This document shows positions 42,575-56,200 of a stretch of DNA of 64,000 nucleotides, one piece after another. The notes beneath the pieces are model-generated. The model was not told where the DNA came from, made no database searches, and worked only from the letters and a program-made list of their open reading frames with translations. Position 1 is the stretch's first letter. Each line of letters begins with the position of its first letter. Source of the DNA: Trichosporon coremiiforme (lineage: Eukaryota > Basidiomycota > Tremellomycetes > Trichosporonales > Trichosporonaceae); contig BCJJ01000009.1 of assembly GCA_039545355.1 (NCBI GenBank), positions 715,807-779,806 on the forward strand, given 5' to 3'. The translations under genes and the position numbers were made by a program.

Positions 42575-43705
42575 GATCGATGTGGATTGAGGTCTGAGGT
42601 TGGTGGGTGGAGGGTGCGCAAGTGAGAGCGGGGAACTAGTGGACACTAGACGATGGGGAGGAAAGAGGATGGGTGTCGAGGACGTGTCAGCTTATATATC
42701 TAAGAGGGGTGGGCTAACAAGATACGAGGGCAGAGACGGGGACACCCGGTGCATGCGCGTTGTGCGTTGTGGAATGGGTGCCATGGTGCCATGGCAAGGG
42801 GGGAGGGCGCAACAAGAAGCATGCATCGCTTGCGAGTCAACAGTGGAGGTACGGAGGTGTGGGCAAGTGTGGGTGGACTGGAGGTCAGGTGGTCAGGTGC
42901 CCAGGTGCAGCTTGCCACAGTCCTTGGACCGACGTCAGCCGTAGGTCATCTGGTCACTTGACCCAGCCAAGGGCCTCATAGCTCAGCTGACGTGCTTCTT
43001 CTTGACCCTGCTGGCCTGCTGGGCCATTCTGCTGACCTTTCTCCCGTCTTCTGCTGCTCTGCTGCTCTACTGCTCGAACGCTAAGCATGCATCCTTCGCC
43101 GCAGCGGACTGGGCGACTCGAAACAGCCCAAGCATGTGCTCGGTGGGCCCCGGGCCAGACACAATTCCCACCCCGCCCCCCCACCTCCTGCTGCGCCGTC
43201 CGATCCCGATCGATCTCGTGTGTCCTACAATGACTCAATGACGAACTGCTGCATTCAGCCGTGCTTGCTCTGACCCCACACGTCTGCACCCATGTATTGT
43301 GCACCCCCGCCCGTGGTATTGCCAAGAGAGAACCCCAGCGCCCAGTGTGCGCCCCCCTGGGTCAGGTCCAATGGGTCCAGCCCAGCCCACCCGCGTTCAG
43401 TGCCTCATCGTCGGCTTCGCGAGCGCGCGCGTAAAGCATAACATGAATTGGCCGCGCGCCCCTTGCCCATCTGCGAGAAACGATGACTCCATATGCCATC
43501 GCGACGGATCGACACGTCGACTGCGTCTATGATTCTATATCTTCAGGTCTACTCGATGCTCAGCGACCACGATGAAGCTTGAGCTACTCGACGACTGTCA
43601 TCGCCAGGAATGGCTCGAAGTTGCCACGTCGCGCGCGCATCACTCACTCCCCAGATCGACCCAAACCCGAACCCTCCTGCTTGCATGTGCTCTAGAGCTC
43701 GCGGC
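42575..43705. other. Intergenic region between small Cys/His gene and L2HGDH-like gene
   Basis: Contains the promoter of the small Cys/His gene (TATA-like element, separate entry) and the 3' end of the L2HGDH-like gene. The stretch 42,980-43,100 is rich in CTGCTCTGCTGCTCTACTGCTC simple sequence. No gene recognised. Confidence 0.4.
42692..42700 (-). promoter_or_regulatory. TATA-like element of small Cys/His gene
   Basis: Minus strand reads GATATATAAGC about 120 bp before the ATG at 42574, an acceptable TATA distance for a fungal gene with a short leader. Confidence 0.45.
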
Positions 43706-45429
43706 TCACTCCTCCCACCCCTCCGCCAACCTCTCAGCGTCCCGACCACCCCACACCTGTCCCCTGACCATCTTCGCGACGTACTCTCCCGCCGCCAATG
43801 AACTCGTGAGACCCGGCGATGCGAACCCGAACATCTCAATGAGCCCCCGGCGCTGGGGCGAGTGACGGACCATGAAGTCGAAGAATCCAGCGCCCGGCGG
43901 GGCAATGTTCGGCCTGAAGCCGGCATAGTCGGGCTGCAGCAGGCTGGGATCGACGCCGGGGAGCATGGCCTGTGCCGCCTGGCCGATGCTCTCGAGGTGG
44001 GCTGCAGAGGGCGCAAGGCGTTTCTGCCAGTAATCGGGATCACGCTCCGAGTCTTCCGCGCTGCCGAGCGCCTCGACGTCGGGGCCGAAGCGGATGTTGC
44101 CGTCCAAATCGAAGGTCTGAAGTCAGCAACGCTCCTGCAAGTTCAGAGTGGATACATGCTTCGTTCACTTCGCTTGGGCATGTGCGCTGACCGTGCGAAC
44201 GTGGGTGCAAGAGGAGGACTCACCAGATGCGTCCCCAGGGAGTCCAGGCTGACACTCGGACACGGGTAGATCAGCTTGTTCACGTTCTCGACGCCAGGAC
44301 CTTTGTAGCTCATGTAATTGCCTGGCTGTCAGCTAAGTCGGCCAAGGTAGCTCACCCTTCGAGATGAATATGTTCATCCGCTCGTCCTCAGGCAGCAGCT
44401 CGTTGACGAGGGCGGCCGAGTTCAGGCCCGCCGCATCGACGACAACACTGGCCCGCACCGCGTCAATGCCCCCTGACCCGTCCTCCCAGTTGCTCTCGAG
44501 CTGGACGACCCAGCCCTTGCCATCTTCGGCGGGATCGATGCGAACCACCCTGGTGCCGGGTACGATGACGCCCTCGCCTCTATCGAAGCTGCGGCCAGCG
44601 AGTCCGACGCCGATCTTGTCTGCCCCGCTGGACTTGAGGTAGTCTTCCTCCTGAATCTCGCGCTCGAGGGTTTCGACGAGCGCGCCACTGTTGACGATAC
44701 CCGTTTCCGTCACGAGGAGTGCAGCGCAGACGTCTGGGGACAGGTCCGGCTCCATGTCCCGCGCCTCGTAGCCTGAGAGAAAGTACGCCGGAATGACCGA
44801 ATTGTTCACCATGGCGCTCTCGGGCTGTCCGTTCAGGAAAGCGGGGTTGTTCGAGTGCGCTTGGAGGCCGTCCAGGTAGGGGATTTGGTGCTTGTCCGTG
44901 GCCACTATGAGCTGGGCGTCAGTTGCGTCGCGGCGTAAGAGATCGAGGAGTGGGAGAGTTTGCGGGGAATGTCACTCACCTTGCCAGTCTTCCTGTGCGG
45001 AATGCCCAGCGCTTCCGCTCTCGCGTACAGCAGGTCGCGGCCACGAATGCAGAGCTGCGACTTGAGACTGCCGACAGGGTAGTAAATGCCTGGTGTCAGT
45101 GACGTTCCAATGACTCAGACTACCCGAATGGATGACCTCCGAGTTGCGCGCCGTGTTTTCTTGTCCCAACTGGCTGTTAGCTTCTTCCGCAAGGAGTACG
45201 CAGCTGGTAGGCGAGAAGGGGGAAGAGGGGCAGATCCGGACACAGTGCGCGGACTCACAAGTTGCCGTCTCTCAACGAGGAAGGTCGTTCGTCCTGCTCC
45301 CGCCGTGTTGACCAGCCCGGCGGCAACTGCGAGGCCGACGACACCACCGCCAACGACCAGGTGGTCGACACTGGCTGAAGGAGCACGGTACGGATATTTT
45401 TGTCGTATCAGGCGAGCGTAGCTGGCCAT
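43706..45429 (-). CDS. FAD-dependent oxidoreductase, L-2-hydroxyglutarate dehydrogenase-like
   Basis: Likely oxidises L-2-hydroxyglutarate to 2-oxoglutarate (metabolite repair), probably in mitochondria. Six exons: 45429-45259, 45169-45124, 45089-44980, 44911-44356, 44321-44224, 44116-43706; 463 residues, the normal size. Landmarks: Rossmann motif VDHLVVGGGVVGLAVAAGL near residue 20-40; [27 protein letters not shown], a near-signature of L2HGDH; ETGIVNSGALVETLE; VVVDAAGLNSAALVNEL; KGNYMSYKG...LIYPCPSVSLDSLGTHLTFDLDGNIRFGPD; and C-terminal ASPGLTSSLAAGEYVAKMV. Introns end CTAACAGCCAG, CTGACACCAG, CTGACGCCCAG, CTGACAGCCAG and CTGACTTCAG. The basic N-terminus (LIRQKYPYR) could serve as a short mitochondrial targeting signal. 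Another DAO-type dehydrogenase is possible but fits less well. Confidence 0.9.
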
Positions 45430-46158
45430 GGTGGACGTTGCAAAGTCTCGAAGGTAAAGATGGTGTGAGGCCGTATCTGAGATGAAACGGCGGTCGGTAG
45501 CGATCGGCTCTCAGTCGTCTATCAGCTTGCGGGAGCGCAGGGCGTTTCGAGTCCAGACCTCTGGATCCAAGAAGCCGAAGTCAGATCGAGATAACGGAGC
45601 GGAATGGAAAAGTCCAGCGGACATGGCCGGGCCAACAGCGTCAGACGTCTGAAGGTGTCAAACCTCCACCATGCGTGTTCTGCGCCCTGAGCATCCAGGC
45701 ACCTCTGACGTCTGGTAGGCCAATGCCGGTGGCCGGTGACTATGCCGAGCGCGTCCAGCACCGTTCGACCGGTGATAATTTTCGGGCTTGCATCCAGGCT
45801 CCCAGCAGATTTCGCATCTCGGCGACGTCACCTGCAGATCTGCAGGGGTAGTAGCCCATGTGATAACAGTGCGAGCGGCGAGGGTACTTGCGGATGCTCG
45901 CGCCGAGGGCGATGCGGGCGATGTGATATGAGCAAGGGTGCGACGGGCAAGGTGAGCAACGCAGAGATGCTTGGCGCAGGACGCGCCAATCAAGAATGGT
46001 AGATTATAACAGATAAAAATGCATACATACTCAGAAACCAAATGCTTATGCCTCTAGAGAAACTGTAATAGTACAAGTGTTCCCGCAAGCGGTCTGGCTG
46101 TCGAGCCGTGCGATTGCTTCAGGTGAATGGATGGGGGGTCACCTGGGTGTGTGAAGAT
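45430..46158. other. Intergenic region
   Basis: 729 bp between the L2HGDH-like start and the cystathionine beta-synthase stop, both minus strand. AT-rich DNA at 46000-46060 (GATTATAACAGATAAAAATGCATACATAC) probably carries the 3' end of the upstream synthase gene. A palindromic CCTGCAGATCTGCAGG lies at about 45831-45846. Confidence 0.4.
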
Positions 46159-47595
46159 TTACTGGGAGCCGTTGGCCTGGCGCTTGCGCAGGGGGTCGTC
46201 GAGGTCGCGGCCGAGGATGGAGCGCAGCTGTTCCCGGAGAGGGTTCGTCTCCTGCTCCTCCTTGATGAACCAGGGCTTGGACATGTAGTTACGCGTGCTG
46301 TCGGGGAAGATGACGACGACGTTCGCGCTCTCGTCCTGGCCGATGGCCTTGCCGTCCTCGGACTTGAGGAACTTGAGCGCACCAGCGAGCGCGGAGCCAG
46401 ACGAGCCACCGATGAACAGACCCTCCTCGCGAACAATGCGCTTCGCCGTCGGGAGCGCCTCCGAGTCGTCGACCTTGACCCACTTGTCGATGAGCGACTC
46501 ATCACGGTCCAGAACACCGGGGTAGAAGTCGTATCCGATACCCTCGACGATGTAGTTTCCAGGCTCGCCGCCGCCGAGGATCGAACCGACGGGGTCGACA
46601 GCGACAATGACAGCCTTCTTGACACCGTCCTCCTTCTCGGCGTGGCGCTGGCCACGGGCAAGACCAGTGACAGTGCCACCGGTTCCGGCTCCAGCGACGA
46701 GCGCAGCAATGTCCTTCCGCTTCAGGTTGGAGGACTTCAGCGCGTGCCGGATCTCGGGGTACGTGCCGAGCTCGTGCGCGAGCGGGTTGTTGGGGTTGTT
46801 GTACTGGTCAAGAATGACGGCGCCGGGAATCTTCTCCTTGAGCTGGGCGGCGAGACCTAGAGCGTCAACTTTCGAGCGCTCCGACACCTTGCTCAGTCGA
46901 CTTACCAATGTTGCTCTCGGGCGAGTCCCAAGAAGCCTCGGTACTGGCTGTTAGCGCAGATCAAGGCGATCTGGCGAGATAAGACTTACGGAGTGCGCAC
47001 GATCTCGGCACCAAGGGCACGGAGCATGACCTCCTTCTCGAGCGACATCTTCTCGGGCAGCGTGATGATGCACTTGTAGCCCTTGATAGCACAGGCCATA
47101 GCGAGGCCGATACCTGGAGCAGTGTCAGAGATTTTGCGCTTCATTGTTTTCGTCTCGGAGTGCTCCGGCGCCGCGTGCCGAAGCTCAGAGCTCAGTGCTT
47201 ACCGGTGTTGCCGCCTTGTCGTTAGCATCAGACCACTGGTCGTTGAACTTACTAGTAGGCTCGATAACCACGCTCTGGCCGGGGATGAGGATGCCCTCCT
47301 TCTCAGCATGCTCAATCATGCGCTGGATACTGTTAGCCGAGAGACGCCGCGACGCCACTGTAGCCCACCTTGGCAATACGGTCCTTGACACTACCGCCCG
47401 CAGACATGAACTCGCACTTGCCGACTGGAGATTAGCTTTGGTCGACGGGGTGAGGAGTTACTCACGGAGGTTGCACTTGAGGCCCTCAGCCTGGGCGATC
47501 TTGTCGAGGCGGATGAGGGGGGTGTTGCCCACGCCCTCGAGGGCGTTGCTGAGAACGCCGTTCCAGTGGTGCTGTCCGGAGGTGGAGTCGGCCAT
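46159..47595 (-). CDS. CYS4: Cystathionine beta-synthase, core enzyme without CBS-pair domain
   Basis: PLP enzyme condensing serine and homocysteine to cystathionine (transsulfuration). Seven exons: 47595-47466, 47424-47369, 47322-47253, 47214-47203, 47113-46990, 46943-46906, 46856-46159; 375 residues. Landmarks: [12 protein letters not shown] lysine in GGSVKDR (K57); SGNTG substrate loop encoded by the 12-nt exon; [68 protein letters not shown] and [10 protein letters not shown] with [14 protein letters not shown]. These CBS-specific motifs (EGIGYDF, WDSPESHIG-like) separate it from plain cysteine synthase. Yeast Cys4 and human CBS continue with about 150 residues of paired CBS domains; here the protein ends after [23 protein letters not shown]. 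An upstream in-frame extension exists, but [11 protein letters not shown] is the natural start. Confidence 0.9.
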
Positions 47596-48174
47596 GATGC
47601 GCCTGGGGTCGGTGATGGGTTTGATGGTGGAGAGAGAGGATAGAGATGTGAGACGGGGACGACGGGATCCGTTGAGTGCCAGAGGGCTGGCAGGTTTCAA
47701 GCTCGAGGTCGCCGGTGCTCTGGTTTGAAATCTGCTCGAGGAATCTGATAATAATCTGTGCGACCTCCACCGGGTGCGTCCCTCCTCGTCCCTGGGTCGA
47801 TGCTCCCCACTTGGCGCAACTTCCCCCCTATCTGGTGCTACCTGACGCCACAGGATCCGGCCGAGCGTCAGAGATCCCGTCAGGCACCGAAGCACTTCCA
47901 CGGCGACCTCCGTTGCTCTCCGTGAGCTCCCCGTTGTCGGACCACGCGCAAGCCACGCGATAACTGTGTACGTAAATGGAAGCCAGAGGTTGTTACCGTG
48001 AGAGAGTTGACTCACTTTCACGGAAGTATCCTGTCCCTGACGTAGACTGTTGTTGACACTGGAGCAGACGATGCAGGGCGCGGTGCAGGGGAGCGAGCAA
48101 CCTCCAGGCGCGACTGACCTTTTGTCTCTCTCTACCGTCTCTCGGCATACCCAAACCTACAGCTGCACCCCAAC
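47596..48174. promoter_or_regulatory. Divergent region between CYS4-like gene and CDC7
   Basis: 579 bp between opposed start codons, holding both promoters. The last 60 bp before CDC7 are CT-rich (TTTTGTCTCTCTCTACCGTCTCTC). No TATA box or known site was assigned. Confidence 0.5.
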
Positions 48175-50486
<2,312 letters not shown>

Positions 50487-51028
50487 TCGGCGTCGGCCCG
50501 GAGACGGTGTGGCCAGCTCTTGGCTCGCTGTCGGCGTGATTCGCTCTCGGCTCGGAGACGGCGTGGTTCGCCCTAGGCTCGTGGTGCTTGGGCGGGAAGG
50601 TAAGGTAAGGGAGGCGACAACGGGGAAGTAGACGAGGATAGACCGGCCACCACTGGTGGCCGTTGTACAAGCAACAATCGCATTGCATCAAAGCCAAGAA
50701 CCTGTAACAGATCTGTGTAACTTATAGTCCTTCCAATATGCCACCATGTTGCTCTGTGCGTGCTCTCGCGTCTCTGCTTTGCGCCTTGACTGATTGATGT
50801 GAGATAGAATGATACATGTCTGCTGATGCAAGGGAGGTCTAATGTTATAACGAGTTAAGATTATACAAGCAGGAGGCGCAGCCTCGATGGAAGTGGTGGG
50901 TATGCTGCTGGGCGTGGTGTAGACGTGTTGACGTGTCTGAGTGGGATGAATGCTACAATGCAAGTTCGGACTGGAGCGAGACCCGAGCTGGGCGGATTAG
51001 GGGCTGATGTGGGCGTCAAGCGGGATGC
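50487..51028. other. Convergent intergenic spacer
   Basis: 542 bp between the stops of CDC7 (+) and the next minus-strand gene. A near-repeat of GGCGTGGTTCGCCCTAGGCTCG and related GGCTCG/GTCGGCGT blocks is seen at 50488-50585, reading like a decayed tandem repeat. AT-rich DNA at 50840-50870 may hold a polyadenylation signal. Confidence 0.4.
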
Positions 51029-53233
51029 TCAAAGCTGCGGCGTCGGCGGGACGAAGAGGTTCTGGAGCTGCGGCCGTCGGTTGTTGTACTTGGAGAACGA
51101 GGCGTAGCTCGCCGGCTGGGACGAGGGAAACGCGCTGGTCGTGAATGCAAAGTCGTGCTTCCAGGTATCCGTCTTGCTCCACCCGTACGTCTCCTCGGAG
51201 ACGACCGGGGTCGGTGGCCAGGACGGGCTCTCGTCGTCCTCGGAGCAGGACGTGTGGTCGCTCTCGCAGCTGGGAACGGGGGACATGAAGATGCCCAGCC
51301 CGATTGTTCCCATGCCCGCGCAGCACTTGAGGGACGCGTGCGGGAGGACAGTGTCCCCGCTTCCCTCTGAGGAGCTGCTGGGGGCCGGCGAGGGCGTGTC
51401 GAGGCATAGTTGGACGGCGACGGGCTCGCCGGCCTCGGTCTCGATGCAGGCTGGCTGGCTCGGGGCGAGCAGACCAAGGGAGCGCTTCGGGGCTTGCTGA
51501 GCCGCGGGCATAGGGTACGTGAACCTGGGAGCCGGGACGGTGGGCGCAAGCTCGTACTCGGCTCCTTGGTGGACATAGACGGAGATCGAGACTTGGGCTG
51601 GGTTCGCACGACTGACGTTGACGCCGGGCGAGAAGAACTCGCCGACACGCGCATCAGCGCAGTCGGCCATGAGGAGAGGTGTCGAGAAGGAGGCGCATGG
51701 GCGCGGTCTCTGTCCGCCCACCAGGCCGCCACGGGCGTCGATAGCAGACAGTTCGCTCTCCGTCATGTCTACACGCCAGAGCGTCAGGCCATCCATGAGG
51801 TGGGCGTGCGTTGGCCGTCCGGCAGCACGCAGGAGGGCAATCTTGAGATCGCGCACGGTAGAGTCCTGGTCAATGTCGACGAGGACGAGCTGCGCCCGCT
51901 CGCCCTTTCCGCTGAAGCGCGCGCAGAGTGTGAGCGGTACCCGGGGCTGGACCCAGTCGATCGCGGAGACGGTCTCGCTGCTCCGCGCGAGAATGTTGAT
52001 CGTGCCCTCCTCCAGGTGCGGGAACCACTGGGCGATGGTCGGGGCGGGGCCCTTGTGGTACGAACTCCGCTTAAGCCGAAGAGAGCCAGAGCCGTTCAGG
52101 TACGCAGGTAATGGGAGGCCGCCAGAGGCATGCATCTGCGTAGCGTCGTCGAGATTGTACCCCGGGAACTGTGTCAAGAGGGACGGCACGACACCGTAAG
52201 ACTCGGCGTACGCCGAGGCTTGGTACTGCGCCTGCCAGGGGATTGACACCTGTGACTGGTCAGCGGTCTGAAAAGGCGTGCGACATCGCGGCGATTGGTG
52301 ATGGAAACAGAATCGACAAGAGTCAAGTGGGTCTGAAAAACACCGAGCACGGTGGAAATCACGATGCCCGTTCCTTGCAAGATAGGAACGGTGTGTTGTA
52401 CCTCGGCCTGTACCTGTCTGTACCTTGTGCGGTCACGCAGGGATCGACGAGATACAGCGCCCCAGCCACTCGCAAGTGTTGTCCAACAGCATGCAAGAGA
52501 CCAGGCGACGATCTCGGCCACATGAGTCTGGCCGCTATCGACGCCTTGCGCTGGCGAGCTATGGCCGTGCGGCATTCAGTCCTAGGAGGATTGAATTGCC
52601 CATCGCCGAACACAGATTCCACTGAATGCGAATTAAGCTCAGCTCAAAGAGCAGCTCAAGCCTGCGTGCTGCATGTCGGCCGGTCACGAAATCTTTGACG
52701 CGGGCTGACCGGGGTGTTCGGATTCGGACGACGACCGCTCAGCTCAAGTCCGGCGACATGCCCGTCATGCCCCCTCGCCAATGACGAGGTCCCAAGCGAG
52801 GGATGTACACGCTTCAATCCTTCAGCGCGCCGCGCGCGGTCATAACGGCATTGGTGAGATTTGGCTGCTTCGCTTGCCAAATTCCAATGCGAGACAAGGT
52901 TCGTTCATCACATTCGAGGAGTGGGACGGAGGCACAGGGCACAATGGGCCACTGCCGCTCATACCACAAGCTCAACGGGGACGCGGGGAAACGCAAATGC
53001 GCCATGCAAGGAACTGAACTCACCTTGAACAGTGCGATAGCGGTCCGTCCGATGTGCGCAGCGACTGCTTCCCGAATGGAATCGACAGTGCCTTCCGGGG
53101 AGACAGAGATAGTGAAGGCGTCCCGAGCGGCGGGCCCGGCGTCGACAAGCACACGCAGCTCAAGGGGCTGAGCGAACGGAGCCGGCGGGGCAATGAACGA
53201 CTTGCGATTTCGGTTGAAGATTCCCAGGCCCAT
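51029..53233 (-). CDS. Uncharacterised protein with two ubiquitin/Crinkler-like segments
   Basis: Two exons: 53233-53024 and 52249-51029; 476 residues. The exon 1 donor (CTGTTCAAG/GTGAGT) and exon 2 acceptor (CTGACCAGTCACAG/GTGTCAATC) are both phase 0. The 774-nt intron is far longer than any other here, so a missed internal exon is possible. Exon 1: MGLGIFNRNRKSFIAPPAPF, then a beta-grasp-like stretch (LELRVLVDAG...FTISVSPEGTVDSIREAVAAHIG). Exon 2: Tyr/Gln-rich linker, then a second such stretch at about 173-232 (LTLCARFSG...LVLVDIDQDSTVRDLKIALLRAAG...LMDGLTLWRVDM). The TVxDLKxAI and LTLW(R/K)VD pair resembles the N-terminal ubiquitin-like domain of Crinkler proteins. The rest is Ser/Pro/acidic and disordered. 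Function unknown; a cytoplasmic or nuclear adaptor is one possibility. Confidence 0.75.
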
Positions 53234-56200
53234 TGTTGATTATCGTTTATGAATGCGATGGGCGAATGTGAGGTTTAGGGTTACGGTTGGAGTACTGCTG
53301 GGACGATGACAGTGGTGCAGCGAGAAAGTCGAATATTGGCGCTGTTGTTATGGACGAGAAAAAGCGACGCAGAGCATGCGGTTGCGGTCCGGAGTGTCAA
53401 GACGGATAATCTTGGCTCGAAGGAATGCAGAGGGTAGCGAACGGTAGTGTGGGGGCGTGATCGTGATCGAGCCAGTGACGAAGACGCCAAGGTACCTATG
53501 CGCTCACTGGGCCGAGCGTATTGGTGCAGACGTTTAGCGCGGACGATGACTTGGGAATGCGTTGGAGCGAATGACTGCCGAGTTATAAGTACTCGAATAT
53601 GTGATGAGGGTGTGTGGTTCTTGGGTTCTTGCTCGGTGAGTGTGCAGGGGGGACAGGCTCTATCAGCCAGGAGAGCCGCGGCCTTTTATCCAAGACTGGC
53701 GGAAGAGACTACTGGTTCTTGCTCTTGTTCTTTGGTTCAGTGGGCCGTTTAGCGCCAAAGTGCTGTCGTGCCGGCCAGCGGCTGAGCGGCCGAGCTTAGG
53801 CCCAGTGTTCTGGCGGCAGCGCCAACTCTCAGGAATTGCGATTACGTTTCGGGCTGAACTGGCTGAACTGATAGACGCACCTGCGTTCCTTCGCGTGTGC
53901 CGCTGTGCGCGTCTTTGGGTGGACGCTTGACGCATTTCCAGGGCTGCAAAGGTATGGCGCTTAGACTATACGGAGGCGAGTGCTGCAAAAGTCTGGACCC
54001 TGTGCTCTAACCAGAGTGATCGACAAGCATGGAGGGAGGCCAAGACCTTCCTAAGCCGGGTTTTCCTGGCTGGATGGCCCCTGCAGCGGTTCTTGCCAAA
54101 CGTGGGGGAGGCGGCCAACACAGGGTGCGGGGTGCATGTGCAGGAGGCAAGCAGGCAGGCAGGTGTCGAGGAAGATAGTGGGCTGCCTGGGTGCGGGAGC
54201 GGCGTTCCAGTATACAGAGGCTCTGCAGCTCTGAGCCACTCTGGCCAGGCGGTCCGAAGCCCCTGGTACGCTGTGGGCTGCAGCTTACGGCTTACGGCTT
54301 TGCAGGCTCTTGGTTAATGCAATCCATAGGGAGTAGGGCAGGGCGGGGGTATGAAAAGCGGTGGCGCCACGGCCCTGCCGACCTCACGGCCCTCACGGCC
54401 CTGATTGGGGACCCTTGAACCTGGCCTCAGCCCTCGGCGCCACCGAGTTCCCGCCCTCCTAACGCAATCCTGGCTGACCTGTCACTTCCTGGCTCCTGGT
54501 TCCGTTGGGCGCCTGAGCTGGCGCGACCGGACCGCTCCTAGGCTCTTCGGGCCTCTCTGGCGTTGCGTGCGCACTTCCATCCAAGTACCGCCCAGTCTCC
54601 TCACCACAGCCGAGACTGTGAGGTACCCCCGATGCAACTAACCCACCCTCCGACCTCATCGGTCTCAGACAGCAAAAGTACGTAGTTCTTTTGCCCCTCC
54701 GCCCTCCGGCCATCCCGAGAACATCCTGTTTTCCAGTTCTTCCAGGAGTCTCACACGAACCCGGCCCCCCAAGGTTCACCCTCCTGAGAGCACTTTGCCC
54801 AACAGACTGAAGGAAAATCAGACTGCGGTGTGCCAGCGTCAATAATGTCCTAGCGTCCTCATGAATGCAGACAAGGTTGCTCTCAACTTGCATCCGAGAT
54901 TTAGGTTGCATTACCAGACCGGAGCTTGTGCCTCGCGAGCCCTACGCCCGCATGGTAGAGTCGGTGGGCTCTGAGTCTCCGTGACCGAACGTTCAAGGAC
55001 GAGCAAAGACGCAGTGCGTCAGAGCACGCCAGCAGCTAACGCGACGCGTGCCAGGGAGGAAGAGAATACCGAGAATCCAGCCTTGCGCGCACGCGCACAC
55101 TGCCGTGATTGCACCCCTACTTGAATGGTTCCAATTACAGCATCGGCGTCTCCACACCTGACCTCTGGATTTCAACTGAACAGTCTGGCTGTAATAACCG
55201 CTCCCGCAGCGAGTAACCCCCCATGGCCCCATATGGAGCCTTCATCACCTTATTGAAAGCTCACCGAGGCTGCGTCGTATCGAGCATTGTCCTGTGCGGC
55301 AAGAGACGGTATATGCAGATTCGCCCCAGGGATAGAGATCCAGCGGACTTCGGTCGAGCGGACTCCTTTGTCCTTACCTCAGCACGTCACCTCTTCACCA
55401 GTGCGATACTAATCTGACAGGCATGAAGCGGTGGAGGTCTGGACCACGCAGGCACATCGCCCGAGATAGTCACACGATGTACCTCAGTCAATAACAGGAG
55501 GGCTCTCAGGCACACGACTGCCCAGGCCGTCGTCGGTTGAAGTACGCCCCCAGCGCGGTCCACGGATGGCGTTAATCTGTCTGATCCGCGGCAGAACGAG
55601 CCTGACCTCTGATCACAGCGCGTTGCGGGCTGTGACTGGTTCCCTCTCATGCTACTTCCGACAGTCATAGCCTCCACTGACCAACTGCAGCCTGCCAGCA
55701 AGTCTGGGACATTGCCAAGGCCGATGCCAGGCTGCTGCCCAGCCTGCAGCTCACTCAAGAGGCTTGGTGATACGCGGCTTCAGGCTTCAGGCTCACATCA
55801 ACGCGATATGGGCCCATGTCCACTCCGCGGGCGGCCAGATCAATGGAGCGATCGAAGCCTCCTCTACGCCAGTGATGTACGGCTGAGAATACGTACGTGT
55901 GGTTCGTGTGCATTCAGCGCAAAGGAAGCTGCGACCAGCCAGAGCCTCGTATCGTGCACAGGTACCCCCTTCCAATCCCCTTGCCGCATGGGCAGTCTGC
56001 GGCCGCCTGAAGGTGCCGTCAAGGACTGCCGTGAAGGAGGCCCATGTGGCCCGCCTAACATTCCGCAATATGTGTGATCGCTTACCTGCACCCTCTGCGT
56101 CTTGTCACCACTTGGAGCACTACGGCGTTTGTGACTGGCAGACGGTGGGATATTGGCACAGAACCCACTTGCCCGTGGTACTACCGTTGAGCTCCCGCAA

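Noticed and set aside
46915..46920. Very short 18-nt intron option in the synthase gene ending GAGCAAG
   Set aside because: Using the next acceptor (TTGACGCTCTAG, exon from 46856) gives the family sequence SNIGLAAQL and an intron of normal length.
47596..48021. In-frame N-terminal extension of cystathionine beta-synthase
   Set aside because: Family similarity begins after MADSTSG and the extension is Arg/Ser-rich intergenic-like sequence shared with the divergent promoter.
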